Assembly (NCBI RefSeq): GCF_009761395.1
Contig: NZ_LEKN01000038.1
Location: forward strand, 1-47,190
Reading direction: 5' to 3'
DNA: 47,190 bases
Origin: Ursidibacter maritimus
Lineage (GTDB): Bacteria; Pseudomonadota; Gammaproteobacteria; Enterobacterales; Pasteurellaceae
The notes under the pieces are model-generated. The model saw only the letters and a list, made by a program, of their open reading frames with translations, did not search any database and was not told the origin of the DNA. Of this stretch, positions 1 through 7,926 are shown piece after piece. The first letter of the stretch is position 1. Every line of letters begins with the position of its first letter. The translations under genes were made by a program, and so were the position numbers.

Positions 1-59
1 TGATAACTCGCGGTTTTTTTTATTTTATTACTTTTTGTAAATTTATGTGATCTTTATCT

Positions 60-125
60 CACTTTTGAATCTTTTCGATTGTTTTTATTATTTGTTGTTT
101 TATTATTCATATCGAAAGCAATCGT
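60..125 (+). promoter_or_regulatory. AT-rich control region of agaR with repeated CTTTT/TTCGAT elements
   Basis: Upstream of the agaR start there are direct repeats of CTTTT (62-66, 71-75). An inverted pair is formed by TTTCGAT near 73-79 and ATCGAAA at 111-117. DeoR-family regulators often bind short repeats of this sort in their own promoters, so this is a candidate autoregulatory operator. No clear -35/-10 pair could be chosen. This is inference from repeat symmetry only. Confidence 0.3.
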
Positions 126-159
126 AGTTTGTGGTGATTGTTTGAATTTAGGAGAGAAA

Positions 160-921
160 ATGAAAAGTAGCGTTGAAAGACGTTCTGATATTTTAGAATT
201 GCTTAAGCAAACTAATAGCCAACGAGTTGAAGCTTTAGCCCAGTATTTCAAAGTATCTTCAGTCACGATTAGAACTGATTTAAATGCTTTGGAGCAGCAA
301 GGTTTTATAATTCGTTCACATGGTTTTGCAGTGTTAAATTCTAGGTTGATTGCGGAACTTTCAATTGCAGACAAGCGAAATCATTATCCTGAAGTTAAGC
401 AAAATATAGGCAAAATGGCAGCGTCCTTATTACAAAATGGTGATAAGATTATTTTAGATTCTGGGACAACAACAAAAGCAATCGTAAGTCATCTAAATGA
501 TTTAAACTTGACAGTTTTGACAAATGGCTTAGATATTGCAATGGAATTAGTTACTTGCCCGAATGTAGAAGTCAGAATGACGGGAGGCATTTTGCGTAAA
601 AATGCGATGTCTTTTTCAGGTATAATGGCTGACAACAATTTACGTCAATATCGCTTTGATAAAGTTTTCTTAGGCGTTGATGGTTTTGATTTGCAAAAAG
701 GTATTACAACTTTTAATGAGCAAGAGGCACATCTAAATCGTTTGATGTGTGAGGCTGCGAATCAGGTTATTGTGGTAACGGATTCAAGTAAATTTGGACA
801 ATATAGTGATTTTGTTATTTGTCCTGTTAATCAAATTGATGTCCTGGTTACAGACGATCAGCTACCGAAGAATTATCAGCACTATCTAGAAAATTCAGGC
901 GTAACAGTGTTAGTCGCTTAA
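160..921 (+). CDS. agaR: DeoR/GlpR-family transcriptional regulator of the aga locus
   Basis: 253-residue regulator, of typical length for the DeoR/GlpR family. Residues about 5-60 form the winged helix-turn-helix (RRSDILELLKQ, then SSVTIRTDLNALEQQGFI). The rest is the DeoR sugar-phosphate sensor domain, with DSGTTT near residue 107 and VFLGVDGFD in the second half. The reading frame is open from 79, but ATG at 160 is preceded by GGAGAG at 151-156 and gives the family's usual N-terminus, so it is preferred. It lies directly upstream of agaS and the PTS genes on the same strand. This context suggests an AgaR-type repressor of galactosamine/N-acetylgalactosamine use that responds to a phosphorylated sugar. 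The effector and operators are inferred. Family assignment is secure; the agaR name rests on the neighbours. Confidence 0.85.
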   Translation: MKSSVERRSDILELLKQTNSQRVEALAQYFKVSSVTIRTDLNALEQQGFIIRSHGFAVLNSRLIAELSIADKRNHYPEVKQNIGKMAASLLQNGDKIILDSGTTTKAIVSHLNDLNLTVLTNGLDIAMELVTCPNVEVRMTGGILRKNAMSFSGIMADNNLRQYRFDKVFLGVDGFDLQKGITTFNEQEAHLNRLMCEAANQVIVVTDSSKFGQYSDFVICPVNQIDVLVTDDQLPKNYQHYLENSGVTVLVA

Positions 922-958
922 TTCATTTTCTCAGAACAAAGTATTTATTCATTGTCGG

Positions 959-1003
959 TTAAATTTAAAATAAAGCATTGTATTTCTATAATTTTAAATT
1001 TAA
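959..1003 (+). promoter_or_regulatory. Perfect 13-bp A/T inverted repeat between agaR and agaS
   Basis: TTAAATTTAAAAT at 959-971 is exactly mirrored by ATTTTAAATTTAA at 991-1003, with a 19-nt spacer. It sits in the 109-bp gap between the agaR stop and the agaS start. It could be an operator for AgaR or a weak hairpin. There is no T run after it, so a terminator is unlikely. Confidence 0.35.
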
Positions 1004-1030
1004 ATGGCAATATTTTGTGAGGGAAGTGGA

Positions 1031-2170
1031 ATGATCCTAAATATTTCAAACCAAACCTTAGAAAATCAAAAGGCTTTTTGGACAGCAAAAGAAATTGCAC
1101 AACAGCCACAAACGTGGCGAGAGACCACAGAAATTGTTGCAAATTCTTCCATTCACTCTTTTATTGCCCCGCTTGTAGAAAGAGCTAAAAAAGGCGAGCT
1201 ACGCATTATTTTTACTGGGGCGGGAACGTCAGCATTTATTGGCGAGGTAATTGCTCCAGTGTTAAGTGAACAGCTAGGTTGCGTAGTGGAAGCCATTGCC
1301 AGTACAGATTTAGTTTCCAGTCCTTACCAATATTTGTTTGAAGATAAACCTACCTTATTAGTGTCTTTTGCTCGTTCAGGAAATAGCCCTGAAAGTATCG
1401 GAGCTGTTGATCGTGTCAATGATATTGTGAAAGAAGCTTACCATTTAGCGATTACAAATAATGTAAAAGGTGCATTATTTGTAAAATGCTCGCAAAATCC
1501 TACCTCTTGTTATCCGCTAGCTTTACCTGATTCTACTCATGATCAAGGATTTGCAATGACATCAAGTGCTAGCAATATGATGTTAGCTGCATTGTTAGCC
1601 TTCGCACCACAAAGATTTAATTCACAATGGGTAGAACACTTTTCACAAGTAACAGAAAAATTATTAGCAGAAGACGCTTTAGCAATTCAAACGCTTGCTC
1701 ATCTTCCTGTTAAACGTGTGGTTTATTTAGGTAGTGGTGGTTTTCAAGGGTTGGCTCGAGAAACTGCATTGAAGTTATTAGAATTAACCGCAGGAGAGCG
1801 TTTAGGCTTTTTTGAATCAACAATGGGATTCCGTCACGGGCCAAAATCATTAGTACAAAATGAGACGCTTATTTTTGTATTCCTTTCCCAACACACTTAT
1901 ACCGAAAAATATGATCGGGATCTTTATAACGAACTAATTCGAGATAAAAAAGCGAGAGAAGTGATATTACTTGGAGATACAAGCGGTCAGTTCCACGCAG
2001 AAATTTACCAATTAGATGATGCTGCTCGTATTTTCCCATTCTTAGTCGTGGGGCAATTATATTCATTCTATAGCTCGCTTCATTTGGGCTATACCACCGA
2101 TAATCCTTGTCCGACAGGAGAAGTGAATCGAGTGGTGCAAGGTGTAACGCTTTATTCATACAATAACTAA
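1031..2170 (+). CDS. agaS: AgaS-type galactosamine-6-phosphate isomerase/deaminase (SIS domains)
   Basis: 379 residues with two SIS (sugar isomerase) domains. The first has FTGAGTSAFIGE at about 62-72 and FARSGNSPES at about 113-122. The second begins at YLGSGGFQGLARE and includes ESTMGFRHGPKS, the usual substrate loop. AgaS converts D-galactosamine-6-phosphate to D-tagatose-6-phosphate plus ammonia in the cytoplasm. An upstream ATG at 1004 is possible, but the ribosome site GAGGGAAG just before 1031 and family length favour 1031. It is followed after 10 bp by the PTS IIB gene, so it is probably co-transcribed with the transporter. An uptake signal lies within the gene at 1979-1987. Very close to E. 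coli and streptococcal AgaS in motif order. Confidence 0.9.
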   Translation: MILNISNQTLENQKAFWTAKEIAQQPQTWRETTEIVANSSIHSFIAPLVERAKKGELRIIFTGAGTSAFIGEVIAPVLSEQLGCVVEAIASTDLVSSPYQYLFEDKPTLLVSFARSGNSPESIGAVDRVNDIVKEAYHLAITNNVKGALFVKCSQNPTSCYPLALPDSTHDQGFAMTSSASNMMLAALLAFAPQRFNSQWVEHFSQVTEKLLAEDALAIQTLAHLPVKRVVYLGSGGFQGLARETALKLLELTAGERLGFFESTMGFRHGPKSLVQNETLIFVFLSQHTYTEKYDRDLYNELIRDKKAREVILLGDTSGQFHAEIYQLDDAARIFPFLVVGQLYSFYSSLHLGYTTDNPCPTGEVNRVVQGVTLYSYNN

Positions 2171-2180
2171 GGAGACCAAT

Positions 2181-2654
2181 ATGGCAATTTTAAATGTACG
2201 AATTGATGGTCGCTTAATCCACGGTCAAGTCGCTAATTTGTGGACATCTTATCTCGATATTACTCGCATTATGGTCGTAGATGATGTGGCTGCAAATAAT
2301 GATATTGACAAAGCAGGGCTACGCTTGGCTTGCCCAGCTGGTGTCAATTTAAGTGTGTTGACGGTGGAAAAAGCTGCTGCAAATATCAATGATGGACGTT
2401 ATGACTCTCAACGTGTCCTGATTGTGACGCGTAATCCACAAACCTTATTAAGACTTGTGGAACAAGGTGTTGAGCTAACAGAAATCAATGCAGGCAATAT
2501 GCCAAAAACGGATCTAACGCGTGCAATCAGAAAAACGGTACACGTTACCGATGATGATGTGGATGTGTTTAGAAAACTTTCTGCAAAAGGTATCAATTTA
2601 ACTGCACAGTTAGTACCTAATGAAGAGAAAGTCGATTTAATGAAACTTTTATAG
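2181..2654 (+). CDS. agaB: PTS mannose/GalNAc-family EIIB component
   Basis: 157 residues, the usual size of a mannose/fructose/sorbose-family EIIB. The phosphorylation histidine is H14 in the conserved motif RIDGRLIHGQV. The C-terminal PNEEKVDLMKLL is also typical. EIIB is cytoplasmic; it takes phosphate from EIIA and passes it to the sugar entering through EIIC-EIID. GAGACC lies just before the start, 10 bp after agaS, and the IIC gene follows 13 bp downstream. Substrate is most likely galactosamine, N-acetylgalactosamine or a beta-galactosyl disaccharide, judged from agaS and the GH35 enzyme; the sequence alone does not fix it. E. coli AgaV or AgaB are the obvious relatives. Confidence 0.87.
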   Translation: MAILNVRIDGRLIHGQVANLWTSYLDITRIMVVDDVAANNDIDKAGLRLACPAGVNLSVLTVEKAAANINDGRYDSQRVLIVTRNPQTLLRLVEQGVELTEINAGNMPKTDLTRAIRKTVHVTDDDVDVFRKLSAKGINLTAQLVPNEEKVDLMKLL

Positions 2655-2667
2655 AGGAGTAAAGATT

Positions 2668-3540
2668 ATGATCGAATGGTGGCAAATACTTTTGATAACG
2701 CTCTATGCGTTCTATCAAATTTTAGATGAAATTACTATCGTATCAAGTGCTGGTTCCCCTGTGTTTGCAGGTTTTATCACAGGGTTAATTATGGGTGATC
2801 TGACAACAGGGTTACTCATTGGTGGTTCAATGCAACTTACCGTTCTCGGTGTAGGGACTTTCGGTGGTGCATCTCGTATTGATGCAAACTCAGGTACTGT
2901 GATTGCAACAGCATTCTCAGTCGCTGTCGGAATGGATCCGCAACTTGCATTAACATCGTTAGCGGTACCAATTGCGGCGTTAATGGTTTATACCGATATT
3001 TTAGCGAGAATGTCTAACGTATTCTTCGCTCACCGTATTGATAAGAATATCCAAGACCATGCTTATAGTGCAATTACAGTGAACTATCTCTGCGGAGCAC
3101 TTGCTTGGGGTCTTTCTCGTGCATTACCAATCTTCCTTGCTCTAGTATTTGGTGGTCCATTTGTGGCAAGTTTAGCCGAAGCAATGCAACAAGGTGTATT
3201 AAAAGTTATTGCAGATGGTTTAACTCTTGCAGGTGGTGTATTACCAGCATTAGGTTTTGCAATTTTACTTCGTTACTTACCTACAAAACGTCATATTGCT
3301 TACTTAATCCTAGCATTCGCACTCACATCTATCTTCATTACCCTATTCGGTAATATTTCAGCGGTAGGTGCTGCAACAAATGTAAGTAATTCAATCAATA
3401 GCGTGCCAATGTTAGCAATGGCTGCAATCGGATTCGCATTCGCTTATATGGTTTACCAACGTAGCGTAGAGGGTGGCTCTGCCCCAGTTGCGAAAAATAC
3501 AACTTCTGCAAAAGGAGAAATTGAAGATGACGAACTCTAA
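2668..3540 (+). CDS. agaC: PTS mannose/GalNAc-family EIIC permease component
   Basis: 290-residue hydrophobic protein with many membrane segments and the EIIC-Man signature region GLIMGDLTTGLLIGGSMQL followed by GVGTFGGASRIDANSGT. EIIC forms the translocation channel together with EIID. A GAGGAG ribosome site lies just upstream of ATG 2668. The last 14 bases overlap the IID start, the classic arrangement for translational coupling of these two subunits. The C-terminal tail from about residue 265 is polar (GGSAPVAKNTTSAKGEIEDD) and presumably cytoplasmic. It is a little longer than E. coli AgaC/AgaW, consistent with this tail. Substrate as argued for the IIB subunit. Confidence 0.87.
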   Translation: MIEWWQILLITLYAFYQILDEITIVSSAGSPVFAGFITGLIMGDLTTGLLIGGSMQLTVLGVGTFGGASRIDANSGTVIATAFSVAVGMDPQLALTSLAVPIAALMVYTDILARMSNVFFAHRIDKNIQDHAYSAITVNYLCGALAWGLSRALPIFLALVFGGPFVASLAEAMQQGVLKVIADGLTLAGGVLPALGFAILLRYLPTKRHIAYLILAFALTSIFITLFGNISAVGAATNVSNSINSVPMLAMAAIGFAFAYMVYQRSVEGGSAPVAKNTTSAKGEIEDDEL

Positions 3541-4363
3541 TCAACAAGTTGGAAATCCAAAAGGCTATAAACTTACTGATGCAGATTTCCGCCAAATCAA
3601 TATCCGTAACTTATTCTTTAACCAAGTCGGTTGGAACTATGAGCGTATGCAAGGTTCTGGTTATCTTTGGATTATGTTGCCACAACTACGTAAAATGTAT
3701 GGTGATAACACACCTGAATTACAAAAAATGATGGTGATGCATAACCAATTCTTTAATACCAGTCCGTTCTTCAACACTATTGTTAAAGGGATCGACCTTG
3801 CTCTTGAAGAAAAACAAGGGGTTAAATCACTAGAAGCAGTAGCAGGGATTAAATCAGGTTTAATGGGGCCATTCGCTGCTATTGGTGATGCGATTTTCGG
3901 CTCTCTCGTTCCTGCAATTATGGGTGCGATTGCTGCAACAATGGCAGTAGGTGGAAACCCATTAGGTGTTGGTTTATGGGTTGCTGTTGCAATCGCTACA
4001 ATGGTATTCCGTTGGGTACAACTCAAAATCGCGTATCGTGAAGGGGTTAATCTTGTAACCAATTTAGGACACAAACTCAACGCCTTAACCAATGCCGCAA
4101 CAGTACTTGGGGTGTTTGTTGTCGGGGTGATGTGTGCCACGATGGTAAATGTGAAAGTACCTTATGTGGCAACCATTGGTGAAAAAGTCGTATCAGCACA
4201 AGCAAACTTAGATCTCATTCTTCCACGCTTAGTGCCTGCTTTAGTCGTGTTCTTTATCTACTGGTTACTTGGAAGACCAAAAATGAACTCGAATAAAGCG
4301 ATTATGATCATTATCGCACTCTGTATCTTGCTCTCTTGGGCTGGATTATTAGCGAAAGGTTAA
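3527..4363 (+). CDS. agaD: PTS mannose/GalNAc-family EIID component
   Basis: 278 residues. The motif NQVGWNYERMQGSGYLWIMLP and the stretch HNQFFNTSPFFNTIVKGIDLALEE are diagnostic of the EIID-Man family, and GLMGPFAAIGDAIFGSLVPAIMG is the conserved membrane-proximal block. Several C-terminal transmembrane helices follow. The frame is open from 3473, but ATG 3527 has AAAGGAG at 3510-3516 and matches the usual N-terminus. It overlaps the IIC gene by 14 bp. EIID partners EIIC in the membrane. The EIIA needed to complete the permease is about 3.2 kb downstream (7527-7913), beyond an oppositely oriented emrE-type gene. Confidence 0.87.
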   Translation: MTNSNQQVGNPKGYKLTDADFRQINIRNLFFNQVGWNYERMQGSGYLWIMLPQLRKMYGDNTPELQKMMVMHNQFFNTSPFFNTIVKGIDLALEEKQGVKSLEAVAGIKSGLMGPFAAIGDAIFGSLVPAIMGAIAATMAVGGNPLGVGLWVAVAIATMVFRWVQLKIAYREGVNLVTNLGHKLNALTNAATVLGVFVVGVMCATMVNVKVPYVATIGEKVVSAQANLDLILPRLVPALVVFFIYWLLGRPKMNSNKAIMIIIALCILLSWAGLLAKG

Positions 4364-4377
4364 TCATAAAAAATGTA

Positions 4378-4407
4378 AGGACGTACTAAGTGCGTCCTTA
4401 TAAAAAT
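4378..4407. terminator. Hairpin at the end of the agaS-IIB-IIC-IID block
   Basis: AAGGACG (4378-4384) pairs with CGTCCTT (4394-4400), loop of 9. It is flanked by A/T-rich sequence and lies between the convergent IID and emrE-type genes, so it may serve both strands. The T run is short. Confidence 0.5.
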
Positions 4408-4454
4408 TATAGAGAAGTTAAACCTACTATCGGATAGCTGATTTAATTTTGCAA

Positions 4455-4787
4455 TCAGTGTCCTGTACTTTTTGAAAACAAATTAATAACCAAAACACCT
4501 GCAATAATCATTGCCATACCAATAAATCCTGCTAAATCAGGTTTTTGACCGAAAGCGAAATAGGCAATAACTGCAGTAAGTACAATACCAGTACCAGACC
4601 AAATAGCATAGACCAAGCCGACAGGTAAGGTTTTAAAAACAATAGAAATTAAATAGAACGCAATTAAAAATGCGCTTAAAGCAAGAATTGTAGGTAATGG
4701 CTTAGTGAAACCATTACTATATTTTAAAGCGGTAGTGCCACAGATTTCAGCACAAATAGAAATAAATAATAAAATCCAAGCATTCAT
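4455..4787 (-). CDS. emrE: EmrE/QacE-type small multidrug resistance efflux protein
   Basis: 110 residues with four transmembrane helices, the standard length of the SMR family. The proton/drug-coupling glutamate is E14 (CAEICGTT), and W63 falls in YAIWSGTGIV as in EmrE. The end VLVINLFSKSTGH also resembles EmrE. The motif set points to the multidrug branch rather than the guanidinium (Gdx/SugE) branch. ATG at 4787 is favoured because AAGGTAA lies 8-9 bases upstream; a start at 4808 would add seven residues. It is transcribed opposite to the sugar genes around it and splits the catabolic locus. Nothing in the sequence links it to sugar use. Confidence 0.85.
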   Translation of the reverse strand: MNAWILLFISICAEICGTTALKYSNGFTKPLPTILALSAFLIAFYLISIVFKTLPVGLVYAIWSGTGIVLTAVIAYFAFGQKPDLAGFIGMAMIIAGVLVINLFSKSTGH

Positions 4788-4908
4788 ATAAAAAATTACC
4801 TTAATCATTGAAAAAGAGTGGCTATTTTAAAGAGAAATAATTTATTTGGTAGTCTTGAAAAATAAAAAAATCTGTGCGCATTAAATCAAGTAGTATTAAA
4901 TTAATTGT

Positions 4909-4938
4909 TATAAAACAAATGGTTATGTTTTTATAATC
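4909..4938 (+). promoter_or_regulatory. Candidate promoter/operator of the HAD-bgaC-agaF-lacD block
   Basis: A TATAAT hexamer at 4932-4937 lies about 50 bp before the HAD gene. It overlaps an imperfect inverted repeat (TTATAAAACA against TGTTTTTATAA). No good -35 hexamer is seen at 17 bp, so activation or an operator role is possible. The second block needs its own promoter because the emrE-type gene separates it from agaR-agaD. Confidence 0.35.
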
Positions 4939-4986
4939 TAAAGTAAGTATAAATTTTCTAGGTTAATAATTACCAAGGTATTTGCA

Positions 4987-5658
4987 ATGTTGAAACTCAT
5001 TATTTTTGATATGGACGGCGTTATTATTGACTCGGAATATATGGGATTTGGTTTATTACAACGCTTCGTAAATGAATTGAAAACTTTTGATGAGCCAATT
5101 AGCCTACAACAATTTTCATCTGTTGTTGGGCGTTCTTATCAAGACCTTTTTTTAGCTATTAAACAACTCAGCCAATCACCGCTTTCAGTAGAAGAAATTG
5201 GTGAGCGATTGCTAAATTATGATAAAGACTATTGGGAAAATTTAGATTATTTAGCCATTTTTCGTCAAGACATTCGTCATATTATCCATTTTGCTAAAGC
5301 CAATAATATTAAACTTGCAGTTGCATCATCAGCAGATCGTAAACATATTGAAAGAATACTTACCCTTACTCAAATTAGAGAACATTTTGATTTTATTATG
5401 AGTGGTAAAGAATTAGTGAAAAGTAAGCCTGATCCTACAATTTATCAAAAAGTCTTGGCTCATTTTAATCTAAATTCGGATCAAGTCATTGCGATTGAAG
5501 ACTCTGAACACGGTATTGCATCGGCAAAAGGTGCTGGATTAAAAGTAATAGCCTATGAAGAAACTCGGATTTTAATCGATCAATCCAAAGCTGATTTTAA
5601 AGGCAAAGATATGAATGCGATTTTAACTATTTTGCAGTCATTACATTTCGCAAATTAG
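4987..5658 (+). CDS. HAD-superfamily phosphatase/phosphomutase (beta-phosphoglucomutase-like)
   Basis: 223 residues. HAD motif I is FDMDGVIIDSE with nucleophile D8 and acid/base D10. Motif II is VASSAD, the motif III lysine is in VKSKPDP, and motif IV is AIEDSEHGIASAKGAGL. A helical cap lies between motifs I and II, so this is subfamily I of the beta-PGM / phosphoglycolate phosphatase type. It is cytoplasmic and first in the block HAD-bgaC-agaF-lacD, with 9 bp to bgaC. It may remove phosphate from a sugar phosphate that accumulates in this pathway, or isomerise a hexose-1-phosphate. The substrate is not identifiable from sequence. Confidence 0.8.
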   Translation: MLKLIIFDMDGVIIDSEYMGFGLLQRFVNELKTFDEPISLQQFSSVVGRSYQDLFLAIKQLSQSPLSVEEIGERLLNYDKDYWENLDYLAIFRQDIRHIIHFAKANNIKLAVASSADRKHIERILTLTQIREHFDFIMSGKELVKSKPDPTIYQKVLAHFNLNSDQVIAIEDSEHGIASAKGAGLKVIAYEETRILIDQSKADFKGKDMNAILTILQSLHFAN

Positions 5659-5667
5659 GAGCAAGAA

Positions 5668-7461
5668 ATGACTACATTTGAAATTGGAAACAAAGATTTT
5701 TTACTTAACGGCAAGCCATTCAAAATTATTTCTGGGGCGGTTCACTATTTCCGCATTGTGCCAGAGTACTGGTATAAAACCTTATACAACCTAAAAGCAA
5801 TGGGGTGTAATACCGTAGAAACTTATGTGGCGTGGAACGTCCATCAACCAAAGCCAAATGAATTTAACTTCAGTAAGCGGGCAGATTTGGTGAAATTTTT
5901 GCAAACGGCAAAAGAGTTAGGGCTTTATGTCATTTTACGCCCAACGCCTTATATCTGTGCGGAATGGGAGTTTGGCGGATTACCTGCTTGGTTACTGAAC
6001 ATTCCAAATATTCGCTTACGTCAAAACGATCCTTTATTTCTTGCCGAAGTTGAACGTTACTTTGCCAAATTATTGCCTTTAGTTGCACCTTATCAAACTA
6101 CGCAAGGTGGCAATATCCTAATGATGCAAATTGAAAATGAATACGGCTCTTTTGGCAATGATAAAAACTACTTACGAGCTATTCGAGACTTAATGCAAAA
6201 AAATGGCATAAATGTACCGCTTTTCACTTCTGATGGTGCTTGGCAAAATGCGTTAGAAGCTGGCGCATTGATTGAAGATGACATTTTGCCAACAGGTAAT
6301 TTTGGCTCACGTTCTAACCAAAATTTAGATGAATTACAACGCTATTTTGATAATCACCATAAATCTTACCCATTGATGTGTATGGAATTTTGGGACGGGT
6401 GGTTTAACCGCTGGAAAGAACCTGTAATAACACGAGATGCACAAGATTTAGTGAATTGCACGAAAGAGTTGTTAGATCGTGCCAGCATCAATTTCTATAT
6501 GTTCCAAGGCGGTACGAATTTTGGCTTTTGGAATGGTTGTTCAGCTAGATTAGATACCGACTTACCACAAGTTACTAGCTATGATTATGATGCCCCCGTT
6601 AGAGAATGGGGTGAACCATCTGAAAAATACTATTTGCTACAAAAATTATTGGCAACTTATCCAGATGCTAGCCCAATTTCTGAGCCGATTTTACCTGAAA
6701 TCACAGCTTATCCAACTTTAGTGCCGAATAAGTCTGTTTCTCTATTTAGTACCTTATCGACAATCAGCCAAAGAGTAGATAGCCCTTATACACAGACAAT
6801 GGAAACATTAGGACATTATTACGGCTACTTGCTTTATCGGGCTAAACCAACGGCATATAGCGGTGAGATTAAGCTCAGAATTTACCAATGCCGAGATCGT
6901 GTACAAGTATTTAACGATCAACAAAAAGTCGCCACTCAATATCAACACGAAATTGGCAACGACATAATGCTACAAACCCCGAATGGAGCATTTCAATTAG
7001 ATCTTTTAGTTGAAAATATGGGGCGTGTCAATTATGGAGGAAAACTCCTCGCTCCAACACAACATAAAGGAATCGGAGCTGGTGCAGTTTTAGATCTTCA
7101 TTTCCATACGGGGTGGGAACAGTATCTGATCGATTTTGAACGCTATGATCAGATTGATTTTAATGGTTGTACAGATCCTAAAACGCCATCATTTTATCAA
7201 TTTACTTTAACGATTGATGACGAACCGAAAGATACTTTTATTGATACGCAAGAATTAGGAAAAGGTGTTGTTCTTGTCAATGGAGAAAATATAGGACGAT
7301 ATTGGAATGAAGGTCCGACTTGTTATCTTTATGTTCCTGCACCATTATTAAAACAAGGTAAGAATGAAATCATTGTTTTTGAAACAGAAGGTGTAGAGAT
7401 CACACAACTTAAATTTAGTGATAAACCGATTTATAAAAAGTTAGATACGAAGGATTTATAA
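5668..7461 (+). CDS. bgaC: GH35 beta-galactosidase (BgaC type), cytoplasmic
   Basis: 597 residues, like the compact bacterial GH35 enzymes. The catalytic domain starts at once (SGAVHYFRIVPEYW at about 22-35, ETYVAWNVHQP at 51-61), followed by RPTPYICAEWEFGGLPAWLL. The acid/base is E158 in MQIENEYGSF and the nucleophile is E240 in MCMEFWDGWF. The C-terminal jelly-roll ends with GVVLVNGENIGRYWNEGP, a GH35 hallmark. There is no signal peptide, so it should act on an imported sugar. In Streptococcus, BgaC is a beta-1,3-galactosidase encoded beside PTS and agaS genes, which is the closest known context; a Gal-beta-1,3-GalNAc or GlcNAc substrate is therefore a reasonable inference. TAGGAG precedes the start. 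Confidence 0.88.
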   Translation: MTTFEIGNKDFLLNGKPFKIISGAVHYFRIVPEYWYKTLYNLKAMGCNTVETYVAWNVHQPKPNEFNFSKRADLVKFLQTAKELGLYVILRPTPYICAEWEFGGLPAWLLNIPNIRLRQNDPLFLAEVERYFAKLLPLVAPYQTTQGGNILMMQIENEYGSFGNDKNYLRAIRDLMQKNGINVPLFTSDGAWQNALEAGALIEDDILPTGNFGSRSNQNLDELQRYFDNHHKSYPLMCMEFWDGWFNRWKEPVITRDAQDLVNCTKELLDRASINFYMFQGGTNFGFWNGCSARLDTDLPQVTSYDYDAPVREWGEPSEKYYLLQKLLATYPDASPISEPILPEITAYPTLVPNKSVSLFSTLSTISQRVDSPYTQTMETLGHYYGYLLYRAKPTAYSGEIKLRIYQCRDRVQVFNDQQKVATQYQHEIGNDIMLQTPNGAFQLDLLVENMGRVNYGGKLLAPTQHKGIGAGAVLDLHFHTGWEQYLIDFERYDQIDFNGCTDPKTPSFYQFTLTIDDEPKDTFIDTQELGKGVVLVNGENIGRYWNEGPTCYLYVPAPLLKQGKNEIIVFETEGVEITQLKFSDKPIYKKLDTKDL

Positions 7462-7478
7462 TCTAGTTATAAAGATAA

Positions 7479-7510
7479 AAGCGGTCAGATTTCAGAAAAG
7501 TTTTACAAAT
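7479..7510 (+). repeat. Degenerate DNA uptake signal between bgaC and agaF
   Basis: AAAGCGGTCAGATTT is followed by AAAAGTTTTACAAA. It is one base off the 9-mer and has the usual extended A/T part. Confidence 0.55.
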
Positions 7511-7526
7511 AAAATAAGGAGCAATT

Positions 7527-7913
7527 ATGAGCTTGATTTTAATCAGTCATGGTGAATTTGCAGAGGGGTTATTAGAAACCGCTGAAATGATTTTAGGCAA
7601 AATTCCCGAAGCACAAACGGTGTGCTTATATCCCCACGAAGGGTCTGAAGACTTTCAACAAAAATTTGAACAAGCTTTAGCAAAAGCGAGTGGCGAGATT
7701 GTCGTTTTTTGCGATATTATGGGCGGAACACCTTGTAATGTGGCAATGCGTTATTTAAGCCAGCTTTCAGGGCTGTATAGTGGAATGAATCTACCGATGG
7801 TAATTAGTTATGTTAGCGAAGAAGGGACCGAAGGCTTAATTGAAAATGCCAAAGAGCAGATCCACGATGTCGCAGAACAATTAAAAAATTTAGTCTCAGA
7901 TGATGATGAGTAA
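7527..7913 (+). CDS. agaF: PTS mannose/GalNAc-family EIIA component
   Basis: 128-residue EIIA-Man domain protein. The phosphorylated histidine is H8 in LILISHGEFAEGL, and the second signature is FCDIMGGTPCNVAMR. It carries phosphate from HPr to the EIIB subunit. It is a stand-alone IIA, as in the E. coli aga system where AgaF is separate, and it completes the IIB-IIC-IID set encoded upstream. AAGGAG precedes ATG 7527, and lacD follows 13 bp downstream. No other EIIB/C/D set is in the window, so pairing with the upstream subunits is likely though not proven. Confidence 0.87.
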   Translation: MSLILISHGEFAEGLLETAEMILGKIPEAQTVCLYPHEGSEDFQQKFEQALAKASGEIVVFCDIMGGTPCNVAMRYLSQLSGLYSGMNLPMVISYVSEEGTEGLIENAKEQIHDVAEQLKNLVSDDDE

Positions 7914-7926
7914 AAGGAGCACATAA

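Noticed and set aside
50-66. CRP-like palindrome GTGA...TCAC before agaR
   Set aside because: The half-sites are 8 bp apart instead of 6, so it does not match the CRP operator.
3661-4140. 159-codon minus-strand ORF within the EIID gene
   Set aside because: Antisense to a clearly conserved PTS subunit, low-complexity composition and no ribosome site.
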